Shown: positions 8,216 to 16,070 of the stretch, one piece after another
Layout of the letters: the number at the start of each line of letters is the position of its first letter
How positions within the stretch are numbered: the first letter of the stretch is position 1
NCBI GenBank assembly: GCA_964414415.1
Contig: CAYPWJ010000001.1
Span: forward strand, 62,001-126,000
DNA from: CAZESS01 sp964414415
Lineage (GTDB): Archaea; Thermoplasmatota; E2; UBA202; DSCA01
Direction: 5' to 3'
Length of the DNA: 64,000 bases
Program-made: the position numbers and the translations under genes
The notes under the pieces: generated by a model
The model's input: the letters and a program-made list of their open reading frames with translations, nothing else
Told to the model about the DNA's origin: nothing
Databases searched by the model: none

Positions 8216-8983
8216 TCAGGGCTGCAGGGTGCCGAAGAATATCTGCCAGGCCAGCGCCGACTTGGCAACGAGGCTGAGCACGATGTACATCCGCTCGCCG
8301 TAGAGGTAGTCCTTCCACTTGCCGACCTGCTTGTACTGCAGCGCCATGTTGACCGCAAAGAGGTTGAAGAAGACAGCTATTGAAACGTATATACCGATGA
8401 CGAAGTCGGGTATCTGCCCGCCGGACTGCACGCTGGCACCGACAAGGGATATGGCGATGACAATCCAGGGGACGATGCCGGCGATGCAGCCGATGATGTA
8501 GCTCGTCCAATTGGTCCGCTCCGTCGTCTGGTTGTGCAGCTCCATCATGAGACCGCAGAGGTTCATGACGGCCGTTAGCGTGAACAGGGCGATCAGGGTT
8601 CCCAGGTCAAGTATGTTGGTCAGCATGGCGATGATGACGATCATGAGCGACGCGCTTATCGAGTACTCGTACCACCGTGCGGGATTGATGTGCTTTTTGA
8701 GCTTGCGTTTGTACCAGTTGTAGCCGATGGTGGCCAGCGTGAAATGCGCGATGGCCGATATGAGGAGGAACAGCGCCACCAGCGGCGCCAGCTGGATTGA
8801 CCCGAGCGTGGCGTTCTGGGCGACGAGTCCCTGCCCCTCGATAAATTGTGGGTACGAGTAGGTGACGTTCCAGGTGTTGTCGTTGCTCAGCCAGAACATC
8901 AATCCGGACTGTATAAGGTGCAGGACGCCCATGACGGCGTTGAACCGCCGGAGCTTCAAAAACGTGGATTCATTTGCTTCCAT
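8216..8983 (-). CDS. Heliorhodopsin
   Basis: Seven-helix retinal protein of the heliorhodopsin family, which has its N-terminus in the cytoplasm, the reverse of other microbial rhodopsins. The 255 residues contain the Schiff-base lysine K241 in LSLVAKSALAWQIF, the counterion region RWYEYSISASLM with E106, and histidines H22 and H80, which match the family's conserved His pair. Length and helix spacing are normal. A separate retinal-forming Blh/Brp gene is not in the window, although beta-carotene synthesis is. It follows the UbiA gene on the same strand by 71 bases and has a palindrome over its probable TATA region. The molecular function of the family is not settled; photosensory or enzyme-coupled roles are proposed. 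Confidence 0.97.
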   Translation of the reverse strand: MEANESTFLKLRRFNAVMGVLHLIQSGLMFWLSNDNTWNVTYSYPQFIEGQGLVAQNATLGSIQLAPLVALFLLISAIAHFTLATIGYNWYKRKLKKHINPARWYEYSISASLMIVIIAMLTNILDLGTLIALFTLTAVMNLCGLMMELHNQTTERTNWTSYIIGCIAGIVPWIVIAISLVGASVQSGGQIPDFVIGIYVSIAVFFNLFAVNMALQYKQVGKWKDYLYGERMYIVLSLVAKSALAWQIFFGTLQP

Positions 8984-9008
8984 GCAATCCCCTCTTCCTT
9001 AATAAAGG

Positions 9009-9027
9009 CGGTTATTTTATTTAACCG
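9009..9027. promoter_or_regulatory. Palindromic operator candidate over the heliorhodopsin promoter
   Basis: The perfect inverted repeat CGGTTA-N7-TAACCG has an AT-only centre (TTTTATT). It lies 26-44 bases before the heliorhodopsin start codon, where the archaeal TATA box should be for a near-leaderless transcript. A repressor bound here would block TBP. The sequence symmetry is certain. The regulatory role is inferred. Confidence 0.5.
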
Positions 9028-9054
9028 TTTCTAAATTTTTTTTGCGGTTCGGGG

Positions 9055-9978
9055 TCAGCGGAGGAGGAACACAAAATACGTGATGGTGGCGATGATGAAC
9101 AGGTTCAGCCCGGCGATGTTCCCCAGCGCTATCTGCTCGATGTGCTCCCGGGTGTCTCTCCATCGATGCACGCCCAGCAGCCCGATAGCCAGCGGCACCA
9201 GGGAAAAGAGCGCCACCACCCGGAAGTCGAAGGGCGCATCGACGACACCGAGCAGGTCAAATGCCGCGAACAACGCGGTACCAGATAGCAGCGCCGCCAC
9301 GATGACGGCGAGCGACACACGGCGGCCCCACCTGACCACCCATGTCCGCTTGACGGCGCGGCGGTCGCTCTCCAGGTCGGGCAGCTCCACGGTCAGGATG
9401 AAGTCAAGGCCGTAGAGCAGCAGCGGCACAGCCAGAAATAGAAACAACCAGTGGAACTGCTGCATGAACGTCAGGTAGCCGATACCGGGCATCAGGAAGG
9501 CGTAAGTCAATGCTGTCGCCATCTCTCCCCAGCCCCTATAGGCCAGCCGCAACGGCGGCGCCGTGTAGAACCAGCCCAAGGCGTTGCCGCCCGCGACGAA
9601 CCCGACGAACCACCAGGGATGGCCGTAGGTGACGACGAATGCAACGGCCAGCACAAGGGAGGCGATGACGAGCGCCAGGGCGAAACGGATGGCGAACGGC
9701 CTGAGCTCCGGCCGCCGGACCAGCACCGCGCTGCCCCCTGAAATCGGGGTTTTCTCGCTGTGTCGGTCGGCCTCGACATCAAAGTAGTTGTTGCTATATG
9801 AGAGCGAGAGCTGCGCCGTGAAAAAAATGGCGTAGCCGAACAGGAAACGCCATGGTGCAAAGGAGGCGCCGGAGAGCAGCGCCAGCAGTGCCCCAACGCA
9901 GAACAGCAGGAAGCCGCCTGCTAGGAAGGGAAGCCTGCCCAGGATGACGATATCGCGCAGCGTTGCCGTCTCTGTCAT
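9055..9978 (-). CDS. UbiA-family prenyltransferase
   Basis: Membrane prenyltransferase of 307 residues with about eight to nine helices and the two acidic motifs of the family, NNYFDVEADR (near residue 62) and ELPDLESDR (near 205). The SYSNNYFD and SGGSAVLV context resembles MenA-like enzymes. Lycopene elongases of haloarchaeal bacterioruberin synthesis belong to the same superfamily and are possible given the carotenoid neighbours. The start at 9978 is favoured by GGAGGT 4 bases upstream. A longer frame to 10134 would run into the photolyase gene. It sits between photolyase and heliorhodopsin on the same strand. The substrate cannot be told from sequence alone. Confidence 0.85.
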   Translation of the reverse strand: MTETATLRDIVILGRLPFLAGGFLLFCVGALLALLSGASFAPWRFLFGYAIFFTAQLSLSYSNNYFDVEADRHSEKTPISGGSAVLVRRPELRPFAIRFALALVIASLVLAVAFVVTYGHPWWFVGFVAGGNALGWFYTAPPLRLAYRGWGEMATALTYAFLMPGIGYLTFMQQFHWLFLFLAVPLLLYGLDFILTVELPDLESDRRAVKRTWVVRWGRRVSLAVIVAALLSGTALFAAFDLLGVVDAPFDFRVVALFSLVPLAIGLLGVHRWRDTREHIEQIALGNIAGLNLFIIATITYFVFLLR

Positions 9979-10028
9979 GTACACCTCCACAGCTACATCG
10001 CCGAGGGATACATAAGCGTTTCCGCCTG

Positions 10029-11372
10029 CTAGAGCGACGCCACCCTGTCGATGTAGCGGTCGACGTCGAACTTCCGCTTCGCTCCGGCGTAGCTCATGTA
10101 GCGCACCTTGCCGTAGACTGGCCGTTCCTGCCACGCCCGGTCATGCACGCCGCCGATGGCCCACGCCACGCCCGCGTAGCCGTTCGGGTCGCGACCGTCG
10201 AGCTCGTAGCGGTCGTTGAGGTAGATGGCGACGCTCATCGCTTCGCCGGGCGAGCCGGTCCATTCAAGGATTTTTTTCGCCCAGTACATGCGAAGGTAGC
10301 CGTGCATCTTCCCGCGCCTCGTCATTTCAGTCTGAGCGGCGTTCCATAGCTCGTCGTGCGTATCGCCGCGTTCGAACTCCTCCAGCGAATAGACATACTC
10401 CCGCTCGTCGTCGTGGTGCTCATCGAGTGTTTTTTGGGCCCAGTTGGGGAACCCCTCGGAGCTGTCATACTCTGGCTCGTACAGGCAGAAGTTATCGGAG
10501 AGCTCCCGGCGGACGATGAGCTCCTCGAGAAACGCGTCCTTTGCCTCCTGCGGCGCATCTGCCTGCTGCACCGCTAGGGCGACCCGCTGCGCGCTGACTT
10601 GCCCGAAATGCAGATAGGGCGATAGATTGGAGAGGCCGTCCATGGTGGGGTCGTTCCGCTGCTCCGGGTACGCCTGCAGCTTTCCGGTGACGAAGTGCTG
10701 CAGTGTCTCATGGGCTGCACTCTCGCCGGGCGTCAGCCAGTCCACCGGCGCGACATCTTCATCTACATCCAGAGTGGTTCGGGCTGCCTGCCAGTCCGGC
10801 TCGGGCATGTCTTTCTCCGGCAGGTCCTGCCGCCGCAGTGAGGGAAACCCGTGCAGAAACGAAGGCAGCTGCTCGTGTATCTTTGGGCGGATGGTGTAGG
10901 CAGCGTATTCCTTTTTGTCGGAGGCAACCCGGCAGGGAACCACGTTGTGCGCATCGACCTCATGGACGGGAACCTCGACTATCTCGGCGACCTGCCGTCT
11001 CCATTCCCGCTTGACCCGCAGCGGGTCGAAGTCGACGACGAGCGCACCGGCATCGTGCTCTTCAAGGAAACGGGGTATCTGCTCCGCCGGCGCGCCGGTC
11101 AGCAGCCAGAACGGGATGCCGTACTCGTGCAGCGTCGCCGAGGTCTCCCTGAGGCCGTCGAGCATGAAATCATACTGGCGGGCGGTCGCCCCAAGAAACG
11201 AGGGAACGAGGCAGAACGCGACCATCACGTGGCTGCCGCGGTCTGCGGCAAACTGCTGCGCGTGGAGGAGCGTCCAGTTGTCCATGGCGCGCTGGTCCCT
11301 GCTCATCCAGTAGACGATTGGGCCAGCCCGTGGCGATGCCTCGTTGAGCTTCTGGATGCGGCGGTCATCCAT
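10029..11372 (-). CDS. phr: Class II CPD photolyase
   Basis: Flavin photolyase that splits cyclobutane pyrimidine dimers using blue light. The 447 residues match class II enzymes in length and in diagnostic segments: IVYWMSRDQR at the N-terminus (antenna-binding Rossmann domain), LSPYLHFGQVSAQRVAL in the middle, and AWAIGGVHDRAW with WAKKILEW in the FAD-binding C-terminal half. The start at 11372 overlaps the end of the upstream DUF523/DUF1722 gene by 8 bases, giving coupled translation. That partner is repeatedly found beside photolyases in bacteria. Its proximity to heliorhodopsin and pigment genes suggests a light-protection cluster. Confidence 0.94.
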   Translation of the reverse strand: MDDRRIQKLNEASPRAGPIVYWMSRDQRAMDNWTLLHAQQFAADRGSHVMVAFCLVPSFLGATARQYDFMLDGLRETSATLHEYGIPFWLLTGAPAEQIPRFLEEHDAGALVVDFDPLRVKREWRRQVAEIVEVPVHEVDAHNVVPCRVASDKKEYAAYTIRPKIHEQLPSFLHGFPSLRRQDLPEKDMPEPDWQAARTTLDVDEDVAPVDWLTPGESAAHETLQHFVTGKLQAYPEQRNDPTMDGLSNLSPYLHFGQVSAQRVALAVQQADAPQEAKDAFLEELIVRRELSDNFCLYEPEYDSSEGFPNWAQKTLDEHHDDEREYVYSLEEFERGDTHDELWNAAQTEMTRRGKMHGYLRMYWAKKILEWTGSPGEAMSVAIYLNDRYELDGRDPNGYAGVAWAIGGVHDRAWQERPVYGKVRYMSYAGAKRKFDVDRYIDRVASL

Positions 11373-12339
11373 CGGTGAACACCGTGTTTTTCCAGTAGTC
11401 GCTGCCCCGGTATCGCTCTGCCTGCGGCTGCAGCTCCCGAGGGTAGGGGGCAAAGATGGTCTGCATCTGGAGGGGATGGTCCAGCCGGATGAGAATGCTG
11501 TGGAGCAGCATGAGGAGTCCCCGCTGTGAGAGCAGGTTGTCGCTGTAGGCGGCTATCTGCTCCTCGATGAATCCATGTTCCCGTTCCGTCAGCTCAGACG
11601 AGATGCCGTCGAGTATCTCTCTGGCCGTCGCCGCGTAGCGCTCGGTGGCGGGCGGCCGAGACAGCACGCGTTTCATGCCCTCTAGGTAGCGGGCAATCCT
11701 GTCGTTTTCTGCGTCTGCGACCGCCTCGTTTAGCTGTTCCGCAGCCGATGGATTGTATGTGGCGAACAGCAGCCTGTTCCGCTCGTGAAATCCCTGCAGT
11801 CCGTCGCTGTCCGTTTGCGTCTGCCGGAACCCGGCGAACGCATAGAGCTTTGTGAGAAAATGATGACGGATGCAGTTGTTGCGCAGCCGGTCGTCTTCCT
11901 CCATCGGGTAGCCGCGGTAGCACTCGATGATTTTCCGAGCGAAAAACCCGCTGGTCTTCGTGACGACGTGCGGCTTGTCGACGCCGGCGTAGACCTTGAT
12001 GCCGTGCAGGCCGATGGTGGGCGACCCGGACTTGAAGATGAAGCCGTCGACCGGCGGCAGCTTTTCAAGAAACGTATCGGTGAACGCGTCCATGACCTCG
12101 GTGACGTCTTCCCCGGTCCGCGGCTGGATGAGACGCTCGGTATCCTGCTCCCTGACGATCCGGATGGGGTCCCGGGGGACGCCGAGCCCTATCCCGTACT
12201 CAGGGCATACCGTCACATAGTCGACGTGGGGCTTCAGCTCTCGCACAATTTGCGATGGTATCACCTGGCCGTTGTAGCGCACCGGCTCGAACTCGAGGCA
12301 GGCGCTGACGACGACCCGCGGCGCAGGATAGGCTGTCAT
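11365..12339 (-). CDS. DUF523-DUF1722 (YbgA-like) protein
   Basis: 324 residues with an N-terminal DUF523 domain (VVVSACLEFEPVRYNG, with VCPEYGIGLGVPRDP) and a C-terminal DUF1722 helical domain (HHFLTKLYAFAGFRQTQ onward). In bacteria DUF1722 proteins are commonly encoded next to photolyase genes. Their biochemistry is unresolved, although the DUF523 cysteine motifs suggest a metal or Fe-S site (here only part of the usual cysteine pattern is seen). The gene is first of the operon leading into photolyase, with an ATGGATGA overlap. A TATA-like TAATATAG lies about 25-30 bases upstream near 12365, consistent with a short or absent leader. Confidence 0.88.
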   Translation of the reverse strand: MTAYPAPRVVVSACLEFEPVRYNGQVIPSQIVRELKPHVDYVTVCPEYGIGLGVPRDPIRIVREQDTERLIQPRTGEDVTEVMDAFTDTFLEKLPPVDGFIFKSGSPTIGLHGIKVYAGVDKPHVVTKTSGFFARKIIECYRGYPMEEDDRLRNNCIRHHFLTKLYAFAGFRQTQTDSDGLQGFHERNRLLFATYNPSAAEQLNEAVADAENDRIARYLEGMKRVLSRPPATERYAATAREILDGISSELTEREHGFIEEQIAAYSDNLLSQRGLLMLLHSILIRLDHPLQMQTIFAPYPRELQPQAERYRGSDYWKNTVFTDG

Positions 12340-12545
12340 GCTCTGCTAACGGCCGGTGGCTATATTACTGTTGCCAGGCGGCTAGGGCTCGATGCAGCAT
12401 CGCGCGTCCAATGGTACAAAAGGGGGAACCGAGGAATGAAGCGGATGTGGATAGCTCTCTACCCCTGCCTCGATTCCCCGTTCTTATTCTTCGTCTTTCA
12501 TTTAAATGTATCGAAATTTTTTCACAGGGGACACAAAAAAATGGA

Positions 12546-12619
12546 CGGGCTCGAGGGGATTCGAACCCCTGACCGACAGGTTAAGAGCCTGCTGCTCTAC
12601 CTAGCTGAGCCACGAGCCC
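12546..12619 (-). tRNA. tRNA-Lys (anticodon CTT)
   Basis: Read on the minus strand, a 74-nt cloverleaf forms with acceptor GGGCTCG/CGAGCCC, D-arm GCTC-AGCTAGGTA-GAGC, anticodon stem GCAGG/CCTGT and loop CTCTTAA (anticodon CTT, codon AAG). The T-arm is intact and there is no intron. The 3' CCA is not encoded. A TATA-like run lies 20-28 bases upstream (near 12640). The 206-base stretch between this gene and the DUF523 gene contains only AT-rich non-coding sequence. Confidence 0.95.
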
Positions 12620-12649
12620 CGAGCGCTATAAGGAGAGGGATATAAAAAT

Positions 12650-13291
12650 TTACTGTTCCTCGTCGGCGAACGACAGGTATTTTGCATCGATTTCGTCGGT
12701 GACGCAGACGTCGCGGCCAGCCTTCCTGATGTCGATGTCGTCCTCGCGGGCCTGTGCTGCGTCGATGGCCAGGATGACCGGGTTGTCGGTGCGGACTCTG
12801 CCGGCCTCCATGGCTTTTTCCCTCGTCCGGCTGAGATGGACCTTTGCCCGGTCGGTCGGGTAGAGCCCGGTCTCCACGATGAGGTCCGCTTCCTCTTCTG
12901 TCACCGGATAATAGAGCGTGTCGGCGTCGCTTTTCGGCAGGTCGGTAAGGTCGAGGTCGATGGTGTGCGCGTAGGTGGCGCGTATCCAGTCGCCGTCGAC
13001 CTCGTAGCGTCCCTTGTCGTCCGTCGCTGCCAGGGCGACCAGGTGCTCCGTCCGCAGCCAGTGGAAGTTCAGCCGCTCGCCCTTGATGGCATCGACGAGT
13101 GCCCCGAGGTTCACCCAGCCGTGATGATCCATCCGGATGCCGAACTGCTCCGGGAAATGCCGGAGGATGCCGGTGACGGTGCCGCCCAGCTTCCTGATCT
13201 CCTGGTCGCTCATCAAGAACTTTCCTTTTTCGCTGCAGGTCGGACATCGCTCGTCCCGGTAGTAGCCGTGTTGTGGACATTTTCCAAGCAT
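12650..13291 (-). CDS. kptA: RNA 2'-phosphotransferase (Tpt1/KptA)
   Basis: Transfers an internal RNA 2'-phosphate to NAD. The 213-residue protein starts with an archaeal-type zinc ribbon (CPQHGYYRDERCPTC, residues 5-19), then the KptA domain with LGGTVTGILRHFPEQFG, WIRATYAHT (the R-A-x-x-x-H-S/T NAD-binding region), YYPVTEEEAD and KVHLSRTREKAM. Length with the zinc ribbon fits archaeal KptA. It lies directly behind mptA with one base between. A target in archaea is uncertain, since their tRNA splicing leaves no 2'-phosphate; ADP-ribosylation of RNA ends is a proposed alternative. Confidence 0.92.
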   Translation of the reverse strand: MLGKCPQHGYYRDERCPTCSEKGKFLMSDQEIRKLGGTVTGILRHFPEQFGIRMDHHGWVNLGALVDAIKGERLNFHWLRTEHLVALAATDDKGRYEVDGDWIRATYAHTIDLDLTDLPKSDADTLYYPVTEEEADLIVETGLYPTDRAKVHLSRTREKAMEAGRVRTDNPVILAIDAAQAREDDIDIRKAGRDVCVTDEIDAKYLSFADEEQ

Positions 13292-13292
13292 G

Positions 13293-14144
13293 TTATCTCT
13301 CTTTTTCTCTGAGTTCCCCGAGCGTGGTAACCCGCTCGGCGAACGCGTTATGTTTATGTATCGATTCCAGGCTGGTGCTCCGCGCGGTGACCTCGACGTC
13401 GTCGGGCAGCCCGGGATACCGATCCAGGACGTTTTTCAGGAGGTCCCGGACCACGTCCTCGACGAACTTGGGGTTGCCGTGGGCGTTGACCACCACGTCC
13501 CGCTCGTCGTTTCGCTTCAGGATCTCGTAGGTGGGCGAGCTCATCGATGCCTCGGCGATGTCGATGAGGTCATCCGCGTCTACCTCACCGCGGCTTTCCA
13601 TGACGAGCGTCGCGACGTTCCGCTGGTTGTGCGTCATCCGCGTCTCGCTGCCCTCGCTCTGCCGGATGGTCTCCATGGCGCAGGGACAGGCGGTCATGCC
13701 GGTGACCTCGACGCCGATGAACCGCTGCACCTGCTGCTCTGTGGCGACGACCTCCGCCATGATCGTGTAGGGCTCCATGGTCTTCCGGCCGTTCGGCGTA
13801 AAGCGGTCGAGGAAATAGTCAGCGGTGCCCCGGACCTCTGAGCGTGTCGCATACTCGTGTTTCTCCAGCAGTCGCTCCGCGATGTCTCCGCACATGTCCT
13901 CCAGGCTCGGCGACGGCTCACGGGCAGTCCGCTCGACGACGTCCTCGATGACCTCCGAGTTGCGCGACAGGTCGCTGCCCTTCTTCGAGGCCGGCAGATC
14001 GACGAAGACGTCCATCGACACGATGAGCTGCACGGTCCGCTGCGGCCGCTGGATGTACACCTGTTTCTTGATGCCCTGGATGCCGACCCTGGTGAGCCGG
14101 AACCGGGACTGCGGACGCCATGACTGTACATCGGGGAGCGCCAT
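13293..14144 (-). CDS. mptA: GTP cyclohydrolase MptA (FolE2/type IB family)
   Basis: Fe/Zn-dependent GTP cyclohydrolase of the COG1469 family, which produces 7,8-dihydroneopterin 2',3'-cyclic phosphate for methanopterin or folate-type cofactors in archaea. Its 283 residues include GMTACPCAMETIR, with the metal-binding cysteine region, and MTHNQRNVATLVME, diagnostic for MptA. It is transcribed with kptA (one-base gap). The presence of folD at 51.5 kb fits use of a C1-carrying pterin. An AT element (ATTAATATTT) about 25 bases upstream suggests a leaderless or short-leader promoter. Confidence 0.93.
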   Translation of the reverse strand: MALPDVQSWRPQSRFRLTRVGIQGIKKQVYIQRPQRTVQLIVSMDVFVDLPASKKGSDLSRNSEVIEDVVERTAREPSPSLEDMCGDIAERLLEKHEYATRSEVRGTADYFLDRFTPNGRKTMEPYTIMAEVVATEQQVQRFIGVEVTGMTACPCAMETIRQSEGSETRMTHNQRNVATLVMESRGEVDADDLIDIAEASMSSPTYEILKRNDERDVVVNAHGNPKFVEDVVRDLLKNVLDRYPGLPDDVEVTARSTSLESIHKHNAFAERVTTLGELREKER

Positions 14145-14191
14145 GCCTCCACATCGGCCTCTGAAATATTAATCTTATGCCACGGTGCAAG

Positions 14192-14304
14192 TGCAGGGGG
14201 AGGGATTTGAACCCCCGGACTCCTTCGAGACAGGATGTCTCCTCGAACCCTTCACTGCTTCGATCTTAAGTCCTGCGCCGTTGGCCATGCTTGGCTACCC
14301 CTGC
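14192..14304 (-). tRNA. tRNA-Leu (anticodon TAA) with 28-nt intron
   Basis: On the minus strand the acceptor GCAGGGG/CCCCTGC, D-arm, long variable arm and T-arm of a class II tRNA form an 85-nt mature molecule once a 28-nt intron (14237-14264) is removed. The anticodon stem is CAGGA/TCCTG, the loop CTTAAGA, and the intron lies after position 37. The intron folds on TCGAA/TTCGA. The bulge-helix-bulge is relaxed (the central helix is imperfect). The promoter TTTATATA is about 20-28 bases upstream (near 14328). CCA is not encoded. Confidence 0.92.
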
Positions 14305-14370
14305 CTACGCCTGTATGACCACTCGTATATAAAAGAGATGTGCCTGTACAGGGAACAGATACCAATCTAC

Positions 14371-14378
14371 TTATATAT
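14371..14378 (+). promoter_or_regulatory. TATA box for the GxDxY-repeat protein
   Basis: TTATATAT lies 22-29 bases before the ATG at 14400, which places the transcription start at or next to the start codon (leaderless mRNA). It supports 14400 over the upstream in-frame start at 14340, whose extra residues would spoil the signal peptide. Confidence 0.65.
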
Positions 14379-14399
14379 CGCATCTATTTTCCCTCATAC

Positions 14400-16070
14400 A
14401 TGAAAAAGGTGTGCGTCGCCGTCATCCTGCTGCTTCTGCTCACATCACTCGCGCGCACCACCGGGCACACCAGCAGCACAGCAGCGTCAATCGACAGGCA
14501 GCTGCACGAGATGCCCTCCCTTGAAAACATTTCCTCGTTCATCCATGCATTGCCGGCCAGAGTGGACACCTTCGGCATGCAGCCGGGAGCCAACATAACG
14601 ATGGAGCTGGTACAGGCCACCGGGGACGTCGACATGCTCTACCGCGGCAACCAGACCTGGCTGCAGGACGCCCTCGCCACGTTCTACCGGCTGCACGACA
14701 TCTCCGTGAGCCAGCAGGCGCAACAGCGTTTTTATCACCAGACGGCGGCCGTGCCCGACGAGCTCCGGAAGGCCGTCGCGTTGCTCCTCGTTGCCTGCAA
14801 CGACGCCACGGTGCTGGCACGGCAGGCGACCCAGAACCTCACCCAGGAGGAACGCGCCTACCTCCGCCGGACCAACATGAGCGAGACCGATGTGGGAGAG
14901 ATGCTCCGGAGTACACTGATCCAGCGCTTCAACATCCTCCCGGACTTCAGTCTCTTCAAGAGCAATACGAGCTACCTGTTCAGCCTCATAGAAAAAATCA
15001 ACAGAGAGCAGCTGGTGGAGGGGAGCCTGCTCATGGCTCGGGCCGTCCGCACTGCGCTGCCCGTCATCGCCTCCCACGCTGCCTACAACGCAACGCTGCG
15101 GGATCCATCCGGGCGCATCTGCATCGGCGGCAGCGGCAACGACACCTACACCGGGGCTGTCTCCCTCGTCGTCGACGTCGGTGGTGACGACCTCTACGCC
15201 TGCAGCGAACAGGGTGAGGCGACGCTGCGTATCGACGCCGCCGGCGACGACCGGTATCAACACAGCGCTGCCAGCTCTTTCCTGGGCATCGGCATGCTGT
15301 ACGACATCGCCGGCTCCGACGTCTACCACACCGGCAACTGGTCGCAGTCCTACACCTGCGGCGGCGTTACCCTGCTGCTCGACGGCGCCGGGAGCGACAG
15401 ATACCACGCCGGGAGCTACGCGCAGGCCTGCGCTCACGCCGGCGGCTTCGCGTTTCTCGTCGACGTGAGCGGCTCCGACGTCTACAATGCCGGTAACCGC
15501 TCGCAGGGCTGCTCCAACGCCAACGGCGTCGCGCTTCTGCTCGACGTGACCGGCGACGACAGCTATACCGGGGAAAGCCACGTGCAGGGGAGCGCAACAG
15601 CCGGTGGCATCGCCCTGCTCCTCGACTGCCTCGGCGACGACCGGTATAGCTCGGCCACGGAGGCGCAGGGCGCCGGCGAAGGCTGGGCGCTTGGCCTGAA
15701 AAAGGTGAGCACCGGCTTGATGGTCGACGTGGCCGGCAACGACCGCTACGAGGCGAGCTCCCGTGCACAGGGCTACGGTACCCTTGCAGGCGTGGGATGC
15801 CTCACCGACATGCTGGGCAACGACGACTACAAGGCGACGCGCTTGTCGCAGAGCTACGGCAGCTTGTTCGGCATCGCCATGCTCATGGACCTCGGCGGCG
15901 GCAACAGCTACCGGCAGCCTATCGCTCCACCTGCTGACAGAGCCGACGGCACCTCGGTGAAGATAGACGACATCGGCGCGCTGCCCAGCGAAAAACTGCT
16001 CGACCTGCTCGACTACGTGCGCGACCGGGATATCCTGCCGCTGTCCTCATTCCTCGATATCTTCCGATAG
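14400..16070 (+). CDS. Secreted GxDxY-repeat (predicted beta-solenoid) protein
   Basis: A signal peptide (KKVCVAVILLLLLTSLA) is followed by a helical domain of about 215 residues and then, from about residue 245 to 503, eleven copies of a roughly 24-residue motif. The motif has a G-S/D/N-D-x-Y core, a Q-G or Q-S turn and a hydrophobic LLxD strand (for example GSDVY, GDDRY, GNDDY). Such spacing predicts a regular beta-solenoid. The Asp-rich turns could bind calcium, although this is not the RTX nonapeptide. The final 50 residues are non-repetitive. The 3' end overlaps the convergent purB by 24 bases. I recognise no named family. It is probably extracellular, and its function is unknown. Confidence 0.85.
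   Translation: MKKVCVAVILLLLLTSLARTTGHTSSTAASIDRQLHEMPSLENISSFIHALPARVDTFGMQPGANITMELVQATGDVDMLYRGNQTWLQDALATFYRLHDISVSQQAQQRFYHQTAAVPDELRKAVALLLVACNDATVLARQATQNLTQEERAYLRRTNMSETDVGEMLRSTLIQRFNILPDFSLFKSNTSYLFSLIEKINREQLVEGSLLMARAVRTALPVIASHAAYNATLRDPSGRICIGGSGNDTYTGAVSLVVDVGGDDLYACSEQGEATLRIDAAGDDRYQHSAASSFLGIGMLYDIAGSDVYHTGNWSQSYTCGGVTLLLDGAGSDRYHAGSYAQACAHAGGFAFLVDVSGSDVYNAGNRSQGCSNANGVALLLDVTGDDSYTGESHVQGSATAGGIALLLDCLGDDRYSSATEAQGAGEGWALGLKKVSTGLMVDVAGNDRYEASSRAQGYGTLAGVGCLTDMLGNDDYKATRLSQSYGSLFGIAMLMDLGGGNSYRQPIAPPADRADGTSVKIDDIGALPSEKLLDLLDYVRDRDILPLSSFLDIFR

Noticed and set aside
9055..10134. Extended start of the UbiA gene at 10134
   Set aside because: The extra 52 residues overlap the photolyase 3' end and have no membrane or family character. 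ATG 9978 has a strong ribosome-binding site.
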